Source of the DNA: CAYSVN01 sp964434585
Lineage (GTDB): Bacteria; Patescibacteriota; Gracilibacteria; Peribacterales; Peribacteraceae
Direction of reading: 5' to 3'
DNA: 28,000 nt
NCBI GenBank assembly: GCA_964434585.1
Contig: CAYSVN010000010.1
Span: forward strand, 1-28,000
The position numbers and the translations under genes were made by a program. Below are positions 8,375 through 17,130 of this stretch, piece after piece. Each line of letters opens with the position of its first letter. Position 1 is the stretch's first letter. Under the pieces are notes generated by a model that worked only from the letters and a program-made list of their open reading frames with translations, ran no database searches and was not told the origin of the DNA.

Positions 8375-9106
8375 TTATTTTGTATTCACAAAATTTTCGC
8401 GCTCCAAAAGATTCTTAAAGAAAGTATACCCATAAGCACCCTCTAAACGATAGAGCTTATTAGTTTGAGTGTTAACGACAAATGTTGTTGGAGAAACCGT
8501 AACATTCCATTCATCAATAGCAGACTGCTTTGTGTTGATAATGTCATCGCTAAATGTACCCTGCTCCACACAAGCCATCCACTGCACAGGATCCACACCA
8601 AACCGTGGTGCAATAATTTCAAGCGTAGACAATGTAACGTCACCATTATGTAACGATTCCAACATAAAATCCCAGCTAGCTTGCTCTCCTTTAAGTTCTC
8701 GCAAGCACGCATTAAGTTCTGCCCATTTTTGACTTTCAGGAATCGACTCTACTGGGTATGGGCGCTTGATCCAATAAAGCTCAGTCGGAAAAACAGTCTG
8801 TAATTGTTTAAATACTTGTACTTGTAAGTCTGCATAAGGCTCTACTAAGCTACCATACTGAATAATATACGTTTTAGAATCAGGGTCTCCACGGCCATAT
8901 TGCAAAGCAGACAAAAGCAAGTCTGCACTATACGTTTCTGGTTCTGGTGCCTGCGCTTCTGCTGTTAGGCCATCTAATTGTTGTAGTGCTTGTAAAAAGA
9001 ATAATGGCACATGAGCTTTTGTGCCGCCTTGAACACTTAAACCAATAAAAACACCTACAATAAGACCCATACAAATACCGATAAGAAATTTAAGAAGAAC
9101 TGGCAT
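8375..9106 (-). CDS. DsbA-fold (thioredoxin-like) membrane-anchored protein lacking the CxxC active site
   Basis: 243 aa. Residues 5-25 form an N-terminal signal anchor. From about residue 77 the protein follows the DsbA/Thioredoxin_4 layout: strand YIIQYGS, then EPYA (89-92) where family members have CPYC, then YWIKRPYPVE, a helical insert with C134 and C179, and V-S-P-T-T-F with the expected cis-proline at 206. Both active-site cysteines are missing, so ordinary dithiol oxidase or reductase chemistry is not possible. A chaperone or substrate-binding role for neighbouring Cys-rich exoproteins is plausible but unproven. The start codon overlaps the stop of the preceding Ser/Cys-rich gene by one base (TAATG), and the next gene starts 6 nt later, so the three are translationally coupled. 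Confidence 0.75.
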   Translation of the reverse strand: MPVLLKFLIGICMGLIVGVFIGLSVQGGTKAHVPLFFLQALQQLDGLTAEAQAPEPETYSADLLLSALQYGRGDPDSKTYIIQYGSLVEPYADLQVQVFKQLQTVFPTELYWIKRPYPVESIPESQKWAELNACLRELKGEQASWDFMLESLHNGDVTLSTLEIIAPRFGVDPVQWMACVEQGTFSDDIINTKQSAIDEWNVTVSPTTFVVNTQTNKLYRLEGAYGYTFFKNLLERENFVNTK

Positions 9107-11202
9107 TAGTTAAAAATGGAAAAAAGTGAACTGATAGCATTGCTAACAAGACCGATGGAACGAAGGAAGATATTTAACTCTTCGACGTTTTGACTATCAT
9201 AAAATGCATTAATAAGATCTTTTTGATCTGTTGGACTTAATTCTTTAAATTCAGGTGAATCGAAGAAATCAAGAGCCTGCGATTGATCATTGCTTAAAGA
9301 CATAACAAACGTAGATAGCTTCAGTCCTGATACTACCCCAGTAGATGGCTTATCGCCAAATATAACTGCCATTTGACCACCACCAGTATCACCACCGGTA
9401 GTACCTCCTCCTGGGCAAACGCTATCGTCACCAATACAATCACAACAACCTTCATATTGATTAAATTCTGAAGTAGGTGGTGTGTAAATCCAATAAAGAT
9501 CTGGAATATACTGGTCTGCAACTTCTTGCATGTAAGAACACCAACCTTTATTAGTTGTAATACCTTGGCATGGCATAATGTTAGTACACTGTTCTGCAAA
9601 AGAAGACGAGGACGAGGAAGAAGAACTAGATGATGTCGAAACACTTGAGGAAGAAGACGAAGGCTCAACACAGGTGTTTGTTGTTAAGTTACATTGTTCT
9701 CCACTATCGCAGTCACTATCTTTTGTACATTCTACTTCTATGCAAGTATTATCATCTGTATCACACACTTCATTTTCATCACAATCAGAATCTGCTATAC
9801 AACAATTAGCTTTTGGGTATGCTCGACAATCACCACCGGCACACCTATTAGTGGTACAAACATTGCCGTCATCACAAGATGAATCTGTAGTACACACCTC
9901 AGACGAAGAGGAGGATGAAGAGCGAACAGAAGAACTTGAGGAAAATGAACTTGAAGAAGATAAGCTTACCGGCTCACAAGATCCCGAGGCAGGATTACGA
10001 GTTTGACCAACGGGACATGGACAATCCATAATACCATTAGGGCCACACGGATCAACAATTGGTTCACAGGCTGGGTCGCCTTCTTCGCATTCTGAACATT
10101 CATAAGTATTTACACCATCACTAAAAGTAACAAGTGGCACCAGAGCAGAATTACTAATAAGGGAAGCAGAAAAAACAGAGGTTACCCTACTAGAATACCC
10201 TAACGCATTGCAGGGATCGCAACCAGCAGGGTCTGTACAGGTATTTGGAAGGCAATTTTGACCATCAGCAGATTGGTAAGCAGTATTCGGTAAAGCAGAA
10301 GTATAAGAAAGAATTCTAAAATCATTCTCATTACAACCAGTTGTGGTGGTATCACCAGCATTAGTACCACCATCAGAACAGTCAGGCGAATTACAAGCAG
10401 TGCAACAAACGCCATCACCAACAATAGTATTTCCACCATCAAGTAAAACTGCACAGTCTGCTTGCTGAGCCACAACGCCATTTCCTGATGCTACAACTTC
10501 TTTATAGCCAGTCGGACATTGCATACAACTTGGGTCACTTGGATCAGAGCAGTCACCACCATCGTCACCACTGGTACTACAATTACCACCAGGGCAGGCA
10601 GAACAACAACTACCAACATTAAGTCCTTCTAATCCAACTTGGCAAAGGGCAGACGCTCTTAAATTACCTGGGATTTCATAACCCGCTGAGCACTCTGTTA
10701 TTGGGTTAGGGTCACAGCCACCAGGACTATCACAACAGCAACCTAAAGGGGCATCCTCTCCCGGTGCCGTAACGCATTGGGCAGCAATAGCTCTATCATT
10801 AGCATAGCCATCGCCACAACCGCCGGTCGTTGTACTGCTATTTGTACTACTTCCTCCTGTACTCCCTCCAGTTCCACATTCACACACATTACCAGGCACT
10901 CCTTCGTCATCAACGGTTTGGTAACAAACCATACGCTCATTTGGATTAGAGCAAGAGTTATTTGTACCACCGCCACAATCTGGCTCGCCATCTAAACCAA
11001 TAGGGCACGTAGGACAACAAAGCCCGCCTACTGTACGGTCACAATTAGCTGAGGCTGAAGAATCTTCTAATAAAGCGCATTCATATTGCACTGCAACATT
11101 ACCAGTTAAAGATGTTACGTTTATACGATTAGCAAATACAACCATCCCTGCTAGTAGCAACATGGCTACAATTACATGTCTAAGATGTTGCAAAAGCTTC
11201 AT
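9106..11202 (-). CDS. Secreted Ser/Cys-rich protein with C-terminal helical domain
   Basis: 698 aa. Signal-like N-terminus (MKLLQHLRHVIVAMLLLAGM). Residues 40-400 are Cys/Gly/Thr-rich with repeated CC, C-x2-C and GD-x-C patterns. Two poly-Ser linkers flank four-cysteine units (SDCDENEVC, SDCDSGEQC) similar in spacing to those of the thrombospondin-repeat protein. The last ~65 residues lack cysteine and are predicted helical: FFDSPEF, then LSPTDQKDLINAFYDS, ending in a hydrophobic SLFSIFN. This resembles the C-termini of the proteins ending at 553 and 3329, though it is more diverged. It starts 67 nt after the FG-GAP protein and its stop overlaps the DsbA-like start. Probably a surface protein; the substrate or partner is unknown. 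Confidence 0.82.
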   Translation of the reverse strand: MKLLQHLRHVIVAMLLLAGMVVFANRINVTSLTGNVAVQYECALLEDSSASANCDRTVGGLCCPTCPIGLDGEPDCGGGTNNSCSNPNERMVCYQTVDDEGVPGNVCECGTGGSTGGSSTNSSTTTGGCGDGYANDRAIAAQCVTAPGEDAPLGCCCDSPGGCDPNPITECSAGYEIPGNLRASALCQVGLEGLNVGSCCSACPGGNCSTSGDDGGDCSDPSDPSCMQCPTGYKEVVASGNGVVAQQADCAVLLDGGNTIVGDGVCCTACNSPDCSDGGTNAGDTTTTGCNENDFRILSYTSALPNTAYQSADGQNCLPNTCTDPAGCDPCNALGYSSRVTSVFSASLISNSALVPLVTFSDGVNTYECSECEEGDPACEPIVDPCGPNGIMDCPCPVGQTRNPASGSCEPVSLSSSSSFSSSSSVRSSSSSSSEVCTTDSSCDDGNVCTTNRCAGGDCRAYPKANCCIADSDCDENEVCDTDDNTCIEVECTKDSDCDSGEQCNLTTNTCVEPSSSSSSVSTSSSSSSSSSSSFAEQCTNIMPCQGITTNKGWCSYMQEVADQYIPDLYWIYTPPTSEFNQYEGCCDCIGDDSVCPGGGTTGGDTGGGQMAVIFGDKPSTGVVSGLKLSTFVMSLSNDQSQALDFFDSPEFKELSPTDQKDLINAFYDSQNVEELNIFLRSIGLVSNAISSLFSIFN

Positions 11203-11227
11203 AAACTAAACAAAAAAAGTTACTGCT

Positions 11228-11257
11228 ACTATACCCGAAATTAATCTATTCGAGCAA
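11228..11257 (-). promoter_or_regulatory. Possible internal promoter before the 698-aa gene
   Basis: In the 67-nt gap, on the - strand, TTGCTC (11257-11252), an 18-nt spacer and TATAGT (11233-11228). The -10 ends 25 nt before the ATG at 11202. It could boost the downstream four genes independently of the giant protein. Confidence 0.35.
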
Positions 11258-11269
11258 CTATAAACCATT

Positions 11270-14200
11270 TTACCTGTTTGCATTCTTACTAGCATTAACA
11301 GAAATAGGTACAAGATTAACTACAGGTGCTTCATCAGCAGTTCTAAATGGACTTTGGTCAAGAGGTGTTTTATTTTCAGCAGCAATTTTAGTAAAATTAA
11401 GAGAGGTGAAAGGCGTAGATATATTAATAGCAATATCAGAGTCAAACGGACTTAGATTGTTTGTAGAAAGGTGTATTTTTGGAACAACTGTAGCAGAAGT
11501 AATTTGACTGTTAACAGAAGACTCTTTAAGACCTGGAGTGTTTCCATAGAAAATACCTAATTGTTTTTCCGCTTCTTGGCTAGTAGTGTTACCTCTTCGC
11601 ATAGCTTTTACAACTACATTATTTGAAGCCTGACTATTACTATCTCTCCAAACACTAAAAGTTTCATCTGTTTGAACAGTAACAACTTCCACTGGCGCGT
11701 TAAATCCAGAGTCTTCTGAAAAAACAATTCCAGGCTTAGCGTCTGTTTTAAAAATATCATCACTACGAGAAAATAAAACAACTGGCTTTGTTGGCGTTTT
11801 AACAGGAGGTACTATTTCTGTAGGCAACTCTTTAACTGGTGGAATATCAGCCAGAGGTTCTTCTGTAGGCGTATTTAGTTCATTATTTTTAGGGCTTGAG
11901 TCACCGCTACCACCGCCTCTACTTCCACCGCCGCCTCCACCACCTCTACCACCGCTACCTCCAGTATTACCTAATGTAACTGTCTCACTAGAAGAGCTAG
12001 AGCTAGAAGAAGAACTACTAGAACTAGACGATGCAACATCGTCATTTAAAATAGTGTAAGTATGGATGTCTTCTGTTCCATCTGTGCCATCAGCATCACC
12101 GATGGTAACACCGGAGGCTGTTTGTAGTGTTAGGCGAATTGTTTCATCAGGCTCAACATCACTATCGTCATTAATAACCAAGGTTGGAATAGTAATAGTT
12201 TGGCCAGTGTATGCACCAGCAGGAATAGTAATTGTTTGTGGATCGCTGTAGGCAAAGTCTGTGGTATGGATAGCGGTGTAAGGAGTAGAGAGTGCTACCT
12301 GAACACTACCAGTGGCGCTAAGCACTCCTCCAGAAATTGTTAGAGTTGGCAGATTGCCGCCACTAGCTTCTAAGTCGCTACCAGTAGCAGTAGTAAATTC
12401 TATGTTAATAATGTCAGCAACATCGTCATTTAAAATAGTGTAAGTATGGATGTCTTCTGTTCCATCTGTGCCATCAGCATCACCGATGGTAACACCGGAG
12501 GCTGTTTGTAGTGTTAGGCGAATTGTTTCATCAGGCTCAACATCACTATCGTCATTAATAACCAAGGTTGGAATAGTAATAGTTTGGCCAGTGTATGCAC
12601 CAGCAGGAATAGTAATTGTTTGTGGATCGCTGTAGGCAAAGTCTGTGGTATGGATAGCGGTGTAAGGAGTAGAGAGTGCTACCTGAACACTACCAGTGGC
12701 GCTAAGCACTCCTCCAGAAATTGTTAGAGTTGGCAGATTGCCGCCACTAGCTTCTAAGTCGCTACCAGTAGCAGTAGTAAATTCTATGTTAATAGTATCT
12801 GGAGCAGTATCATTATCTAAAATGGTGTAAGTATGGATGTCTTCTGTTCCATCCGTACCATCAGCATCACCGATGGTAACACCACTGGCAGTCGTTAAAT
12901 TATAAGCAATTGTTTCATCGCTTTCTACCTCGGTGTCTTCATTAATAAATATGCCAGGCACAGCAATTAATTGACCTGTGTATGTGCCAGCAGGAATGGT
13001 AATTGTGCGACCAGTGCCAGACCAGCCAGTTAATGTATAATCCACTCCGTTAGCAGCGGTACCACCGACAATATTAACATCAACATTGGCAGCAGAAGCT
13101 AATACTCCACCTGATACTGTCAATGTAAGAGCCGGATTGCTCACTGACTCCACGTTAGAATCAATCGCATTGGTAAACTCTAACTCGATAGTATCAGGGG
13201 CCACAACCTCACACGACGTTGTGGCACCATTGGTTAATAAATAGGTATCTCCAACTGTTTCCGAGACAATAATATCTAAGCTACCATCATTATTAAAATC
13301 AGTTAAAAGAGTACTACCGCTAGTTGCACAAGTGTGTGCTATTGGAGAAATAAAAGCTCCATTACCTTCTCCTATGGAAACAAAAAGAGAGGTACCATCT
13401 GTTAAAACTAGATCCAACGTACCATCGTTAGCCAAGTCCCCAACTGCATTGATGCCTACAAGAGCATAACCGCTAAAGATAACAGCGCCAGTCGCAAATG
13501 TACCATCTGTATTATTAAGCGATACCATAGTATCGCCATCACAATTATGAATTAAGTCTGCATAACCGTCACTATTAACATCACCATTATAAATGGCTTC
13601 AATGTCACAATCATTAATAGCAACGGTGGACCAAGTTGTTCCAAGACCATTTGTGTTAGTGCTAATATATGTTTGCTCCATTCCAGCTTCTCCGTGGTTA
13701 ACAATATCCATATCGCCATCATTATCAATATCAAAAATTGTAGTATGGTATGCTGCCGAAGCTCCTGGAATATTAACAGTGCTATAAGGGCTAAATAAAC
13801 CAGTACCATCATTTTTTAAAATATAGGTAGTAGAATCTGCAGTAGGGGTAAACAGTAAATCTAAATAGCCATCAAAATCCATATCTGAAACATGGAGACT
13901 ATTGCCTTGTGGCCCCGTGGTAATTTGACCTAAATATGTAAAGACACCTGCACCATTATTAAGATATGTACTTGTATCATAATCATTTGTAAAGCCATCA
14001 TCCTGACCATCAATTACTAAATCTAAGTCATTGTCATTATCTAAATCTGCTAAGCGAATATTGCCTTCTGCTGCACCAGTAATAGGTATACTAGAAGTAA
14101 AAGCCTCATTACCATCACCTAAATATACAGTAGTTCCTATAATAATATCAATATTACCATCACTGTTAACATCACCTTTAGCTAGATGTAAAGAAGTGTT

Positions 14201-16009
14201 ACCACTTAACATATTTTTATTACCAAACAATGCGTTACCAGAACTAGTAGCAGCTGTAAATTGCCAACTATAAGGAGTGGCCAAAGCCACACCACCAGTG
14301 TTAGTGGCGCCACTAAGGGTAACTTGTATTTTTTCACCTGCCATAAAGTTTTCTAGTGAATCAAACTCAATTGTTTGGTCTCCATTGCTTAGACTATAAG
14401 TTCCAGTATCGCTTAAAAAACCATGTTGGCTAAAGCTATGAACTCTAAGCGTGCTACTGTTTGCCGCATTCATTAATTGGTCAAACGTAGCAGTAACATT
14501 AGTATTAGTAGCACCAGTGTGCGTTTCTGCTGTTGGATAAACATCCGTAAGTACCGGTGGAATAGCAGGAAGGCTATCATCGTTAAAATAAAGCATGAGA
14601 GTCCCAGAGCCCCCACCATAAGGCTCAGCTAAAGAAGCCATATCTAAGTCTCCATCACCATTAACATCTGCAGTAGCAATACGAGGGATGTATGCTTGTG
14701 GTGGAACCACGCCAGAATCAATAAGTGTAAAGCCACCACTACCATCATGAGCATAAGGCCCAAGGTCAGTCATTACATCTAAGTGGCCATCTGCATTTAA
14801 ATCTGCCACTCCATAAAACTCGGTAAAAGGATCAGGGAAGCTTAGTATAGCTCCACCACCTGGAAAACCAAGCGTTGCATCATCAAGTACAAGGTCTAAG
14901 GATCCATCTTCATCAAAATCTATTAATGCCACTACTCCAGCCGAAGTAGAAACGGTATTACTCGTTAAAAATAAACCCGTTCCACTGTTATAAAACGTTC
15001 GTAAGTCTGGGCCGTCAGACAACACAATATCAACATCACCATCATTATCAACATCACCAGCATGGGCTAAATTATACGTAGCCCCTGTTAATGTAGAAGC
15101 AATAGAAAAGCTACCAGCGCCATTGTTCGCGTAAATAGCAGAGCCATTAAGGGTGTCAGACATAAAAAAATCCTCATCTCCATCTGCATCAAAGTCCCCT
15201 GCTGTCATCGAAAATATCTCACGATTAAAAACTAAGCTGGGGGAAGTAGAAAAAAGACCGCCACTATTAAAGTAAACAATATAGTTGGTCACCGTAACTC
15301 CACGGGTGATACCAGCAATTAAGTCTAAATCGTCATCATTATCAATATCTATAAGCACCCCGCCTCCAAAAGCAGAACTTCCTAAGCCTTGGTGAAAGGT
15401 AAATGATCCTAAGCCATTATTAACATATGTCTCAAGGGTACTATCATTATCATCACCAAAGACAACTAAATCTTGGTCTCCATCAAGATCTATATCGCCA
15501 AATAATGCACTAGAGGCGTCATTATCAATGACGGTTGAAATATTAGCCATTACCCCTGTTCCACTTTGAGCTTCCACGGTAAAACGCCAAACATAAGGAC
15601 AGCTAACAACACCAACATTTATATTTAATTGGTCGGTAATAATAACCTCTACGTCTGCCCCTAACGGAAAATCAGTATTAAAATTAATGGTAATAGTTTC
15701 AGTGCCGTTACCACTAATAACAGCATCTCCAGCCTTTTCTCCTTGTTGATAAGCTTGCACTAAAATAGTAGAAGCATTCGCATTCGAAATAAGAGCAGGA
15801 GCTCCATAATCAATAACAATACTTGTATTGTCTGGAGCACTAATGTCAAGACTTACAGGGGTAATAGAGTCAGGGTAGGCACATCCACCAGGACCAGTTG
15901 CGTATCCGGTAAGAGCGCTATCTTCACGCTGAATATTGGCAAAAAATACTGCAATTAATAAACAAGAAAGAACAGTAACTAGCCGAAAAGTATTATGGCG
16001 AACACTCAT
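11270..16009 (-). CDS. Giant FG-GAP/VCBS-repeat and Calx-beta surface protein
   Basis: 1,579 aa from the ATG at 16009. A TTG at 16039 would add ten residues but lies upstream of the likely -10 (TAGACT), so I rejected it. N-terminal hydrophobic segment, then an SbsA-like Ig domain (about 40-150). Many FG-GAP/VCBS blades follow with D-x-D-x-D-G-x-x-D calcium-loop motifs (GDVDNDGDVDIVL, ADLNADGHLDVM), then a second Ig-like domain (about 500-600) and a second blade set (600-920). Three Calx-beta domains of about 128 residues follow; two are identical in DNA. A poly-Ser tract, a Gly-rich linker and a ~230-residue polar tail end the protein. Such architectures belong to adhesins and integrin-like propeller proteins. 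It is the first gene of the - strand surface operon. No C-terminal transmembrane anchor is visible. Confidence 0.87.
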   Translation of the reverse strand: MSVRHNTFRLVTVLSCLLIAVFFANIQREDSALTGYATGPGGCAYPDSITPVSLDISAPDNTSIVIDYGAPALISNANASTILVQAYQQGEKAGDAVISGNGTETITINFNTDFPLGADVEVIITDQLNINVGVVSCPYVWRFTVEAQSGTGVMANISTVIDNDASSALFGDIDLDGDQDLVVFGDDNDSTLETYVNNGLGSFTFHQGLGSSAFGGGVLIDIDNDDDLDLIAGITRGVTVTNYIVYFNSGGLFSTSPSLVFNREIFSMTAGDFDADGDEDFFMSDTLNGSAIYANNGAGSFSIASTLTGATYNLAHAGDVDNDGDVDIVLSDGPDLRTFYNSGTGLFLTSNTVSTSAGVVALIDFDEDGSLDLVLDDATLGFPGGGAILSFPDPFTEFYGVADLNADGHLDVMTDLGPYAHDGSGGFTLIDSGVVPPQAYIPRIATADVNGDGDLDMASLAEPYGGGSGTLMLYFNDDSLPAIPPVLTDVYPTAETHTGATNTNVTATFDQLMNAANSSTLRVHSFSQHGFLSDTGTYSLSNGDQTIEFDSLENFMAGEKIQVTLSGATNTGGVALATPYSWQFTAATSSGNALFGNKNMLSGNTSLHLAKGDVNSDGNIDIIIGTTVYLGDGNEAFTSSIPITGAAEGNIRLADLDNDNDLDLVIDGQDDGFTNDYDTSTYLNNGAGVFTYLGQITTGPQGNSLHVSDMDFDGYLDLLFTPTADSTTYILKNDGTGLFSPYSTVNIPGASAAYHTTIFDIDNDGDMDIVNHGEAGMEQTYISTNTNGLGTTWSTVAINDCDIEAIYNGDVNSDGYADLIHNCDGDTMVSLNNTDGTFATGAVIFSGYALVGINAVGDLANDGTLDLVLTDGTSLFVSIGEGNGAFISPIAHTCATSGSTLLTDFNNDGSLDIIVSETVGDTYLLTNGATTSCEVVAPDTIELEFTNAIDSNVESVSNPALTLTVSGGVLASAANVDVNIVGGTAANGVDYTLTGWSGTGRTITIPAGTYTGQLIAVPGIFINEDTEVESDETIAYNLTTASGVTIGDADGTDGTEDIHTYTILDNDTAPDTINIEFTTATGSDLEASGGNLPTLTISGGVLSATGSVQVALSTPYTAIHTTDFAYSDPQTITIPAGAYTGQTITIPTLVINDDSDVEPDETIRLTLQTASGVTIGDADGTDGTEDIHTYTILNDDVADIINIEFTTATGSDLEASGGNLPTLTISGGVLSATGSVQVALSTPYTAIHTTDFAYSDPQTITIPAGAYTGQTITIPTLVINDDSDVEPDETIRLTLQTASGVTIGDADGTDGTEDIHTYTILNDDVASSSSSSSSSSSSSSSETVTLGNTGGSGGRGGGGGGGSRGGGSGDSSPKNNELNTPTEEPLADIPPVKELPTEIVPPVKTPTKPVVLFSRSDDIFKTDAKPGIVFSEDSGFNAPVEVVTVQTDETFSVWRDSNSQASNNVVVKAMRRGNTTSQEAEKQLGIFYGNTPGLKESSVNSQITSATVVPKIHLSTNNLSPFDSDIAINISTPFTSLNFTKIAAENKTPLDQSPFRTADEAPVVNLVPISVNASKNANR
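12033..12794 (-). repeat. Perfect 378-bp duplication (two Calx-beta domains)
   Basis: 12033-12410 and 12417-12794 appear identical base for base, with a 384-bp period (128 codons). A third, diverged Calx-beta copy follows at about 12800-13200. The identity indicates very recent duplication or gene conversion. Confidence 0.93.
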
Positions 16010-16017
16010 TGTTCTAA

Positions 16018-16046
16018 AGTCTATCACTCCAGCTGCCAATCTACAA
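16018..16046 (-). promoter_or_regulatory. Predicted leaderless promoter of the surface operon
   Basis: On the - strand, TTGTAG (16046-16041), a 17-nt spacer and TAGACT (16023-16018). The -10 ends 8 nt before the ATG at 16009. This placement decides the start in favour of 16009 over the TTG at 16039. Confidence 0.5.
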
Positions 16047-16081
16047 TAAATTCCTAAGCTATGAAGTGTAAAAAAAATCGC

Positions 16082-16087
16082 TATACT
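16082..16087 (+). promoter_or_regulatory. -10 element (TATACT) of the lipoprotein gene, leaderless
   Basis: TATACT ends 8 nt before the ATG at 16096. No good -35 is visible at 16-18 nt. Transcription should begin at about the A of the start codon. Confidence 0.5.
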
Positions 16088-16095
16088 TTGCTGGT

Positions 16096-16902
16096 ATGAA
16101 AAAACCTCTTATCCTTATTATTCTATTGCTATCAGCTTGTACAACAGCAAATACAACAAGCAATCCACAAGAAATACTACAAAACGCTGCGCTACAAATG
16201 CAAAATCTTAACGCTGTCCACGTTCAGTTTAGCGGGCTTATGATTAATCAAAATTCAGATAATTCTCAATCTATAAGATTTAACGGCAATGGTGATGTTA
16301 TAACCGACCTACAGCAATATAAATTAATAACCAACTTTACCACCCAAGCCAGCAGCAGTGGCGTAACAACAAACGGTATTAATGGTACCGTTGAAGTTTT
16401 TATGGACCAAGAGTCTACGTTTTATAAAACAAAAGATCTAATGTACCCCGAGCTAGAATTGCAATTGCAAAAAAATAATTCCACTTGGTATAAAATACCG
16501 CAAACAAATACCATTAGTAGTGGAATGCAATACATTAATCCAGATTTTTACAAGACAAAAAGCTATAATGGTATCACCGAAGTAAATGGACAAAGTAGCC
16601 ATCATCTTAATGTTGCCCTTAGCAAAGAAGTGTTGCCACAACTAAGCACGTTAACCGGTGTAACGCTAGATGCCCAGCTTTGGATAGATACAACTACCTT
16701 TAACATAAATCGTATTGGCTGGAATATTACATCGCCAGCACCTAAAAAAAGTGAATTGTCCTTACAGGTAGATCTTAGTAAGCATAACAAGGTATCACCA
16801 AGTAGCGCTCCAAAAGATTATATAGATTCTACTAGCTCTGTTGAGACGCCTCCTATTAACCCTGATGCTTTTATTGAAGAATTATTAAAGGAGATTGAGT
16901 AA
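16096..16902 (+). CDS. Lipoprotein, LolA/LppX-like
   Basis: 268 aa. The signal peptide MKKPLILIILLLSAC ends in a lipobox (LLSAC), so the mature protein should be diacylated on Cys15 and held at the outer face of the membrane. The mature part contains alternating beta-strand patterns: VHVQFSGLM, RFNGNGDV, the pair YKIPQ and YNGITEVNGQ, then LWIDTTTFNINRIGW. This matches the general plan of the LolA/LppX or DUF6612 lipoprotein superfamily, which carry or sense lipids. Family assignment is tentative because no catalytic motif exists to check. It is divergent from the surface operon, and its -10 lies 8 nt before the ATG. It is followed by a T-run and a long hairpin. Confidence 0.75.
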   Translation: MKKPLILIILLLSACTTANTTSNPQEILQNAALQMQNLNAVHVQFSGLMINQNSDNSQSIRFNGNGDVITDLQQYKLITNFTTQASSSGVTTNGINGTVEVFMDQESTFYKTKDLMYPELELQLQKNNSTWYKIPQTNTISSGMQYINPDFYKTKSYNGITEVNGQSSHHLNVALSKEVLPQLSTLTGVTLDAQLWIDTTTFNINRIGWNITSPAPKKSELSLQVDLSKHNKVSPSSAPKDYIDSTSSVETPPINPDAFIEELLKEIE

Positions 16903-16918
16903 GAGGTTAAAGAAGTGG

Positions 16919-16952
16919 AAAGCCTTTTAGAAGTTGTAGAAGCTTTTTTTTT
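16919..16952 (+). terminator. Weak candidate terminator after the lipoprotein gene
   Basis: A short AAAGC/GCTTT stem runs into nine consecutive T, 17 nt after the stop. The stem is poor, so the call rests mainly on the T-run and position. Confidence 0.35.
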
Positions 16953-16956
16953 AAAC

Positions 16957-17043
16957 AGTAAGTAGTTGGTAGTAAGTAGTGCAGAACATTGATATCGATC
17001 TATACTATCTGCACTACTTACTACACCCTACCCACTAACCACT
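16957..17043. repeat. Intergenic long hairpin A (REP-like)
   Basis: A perfect 17-bp inverted repeat pairs 16969-16985 with 17008-17024 around a 22-nt loop. Outer arms of GTAGT/GTTAG-like low-complexity sequence extend it imperfectly. The right arm (17009-17043) matches the right arm of the hairpin at 19524-19600 at 31 of 35 positions, so this is a dispersed element. Confidence 0.8.
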
Positions 17044-17072
17044 CTGTAAAAAATATCTACAATCTCTAAGTA

Positions 17073-17100
17073 TTGCAAACCAACTAAATACCCTTATACT
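17073..17100 (+). promoter_or_regulatory. Predicted ndk promoter
   Basis: TTGCAA (17073-17078), a 16-nt spacer and TATACT (17095-17100). The expected start is near 17107, giving a leader of about 24 nt with no Shine-Dalgarno. Confidence 0.55.
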
Positions 17101-17130
17101 ACCAGCAATTATTTTTTACTGACTATTATT

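Noticed and set aside
16019..16039. TTG start at 16039 for the giant surface protein
   Set aside because: It lies upstream of the TAGACT -10, and the signal sequence begins naturally at the ATG at 16009.
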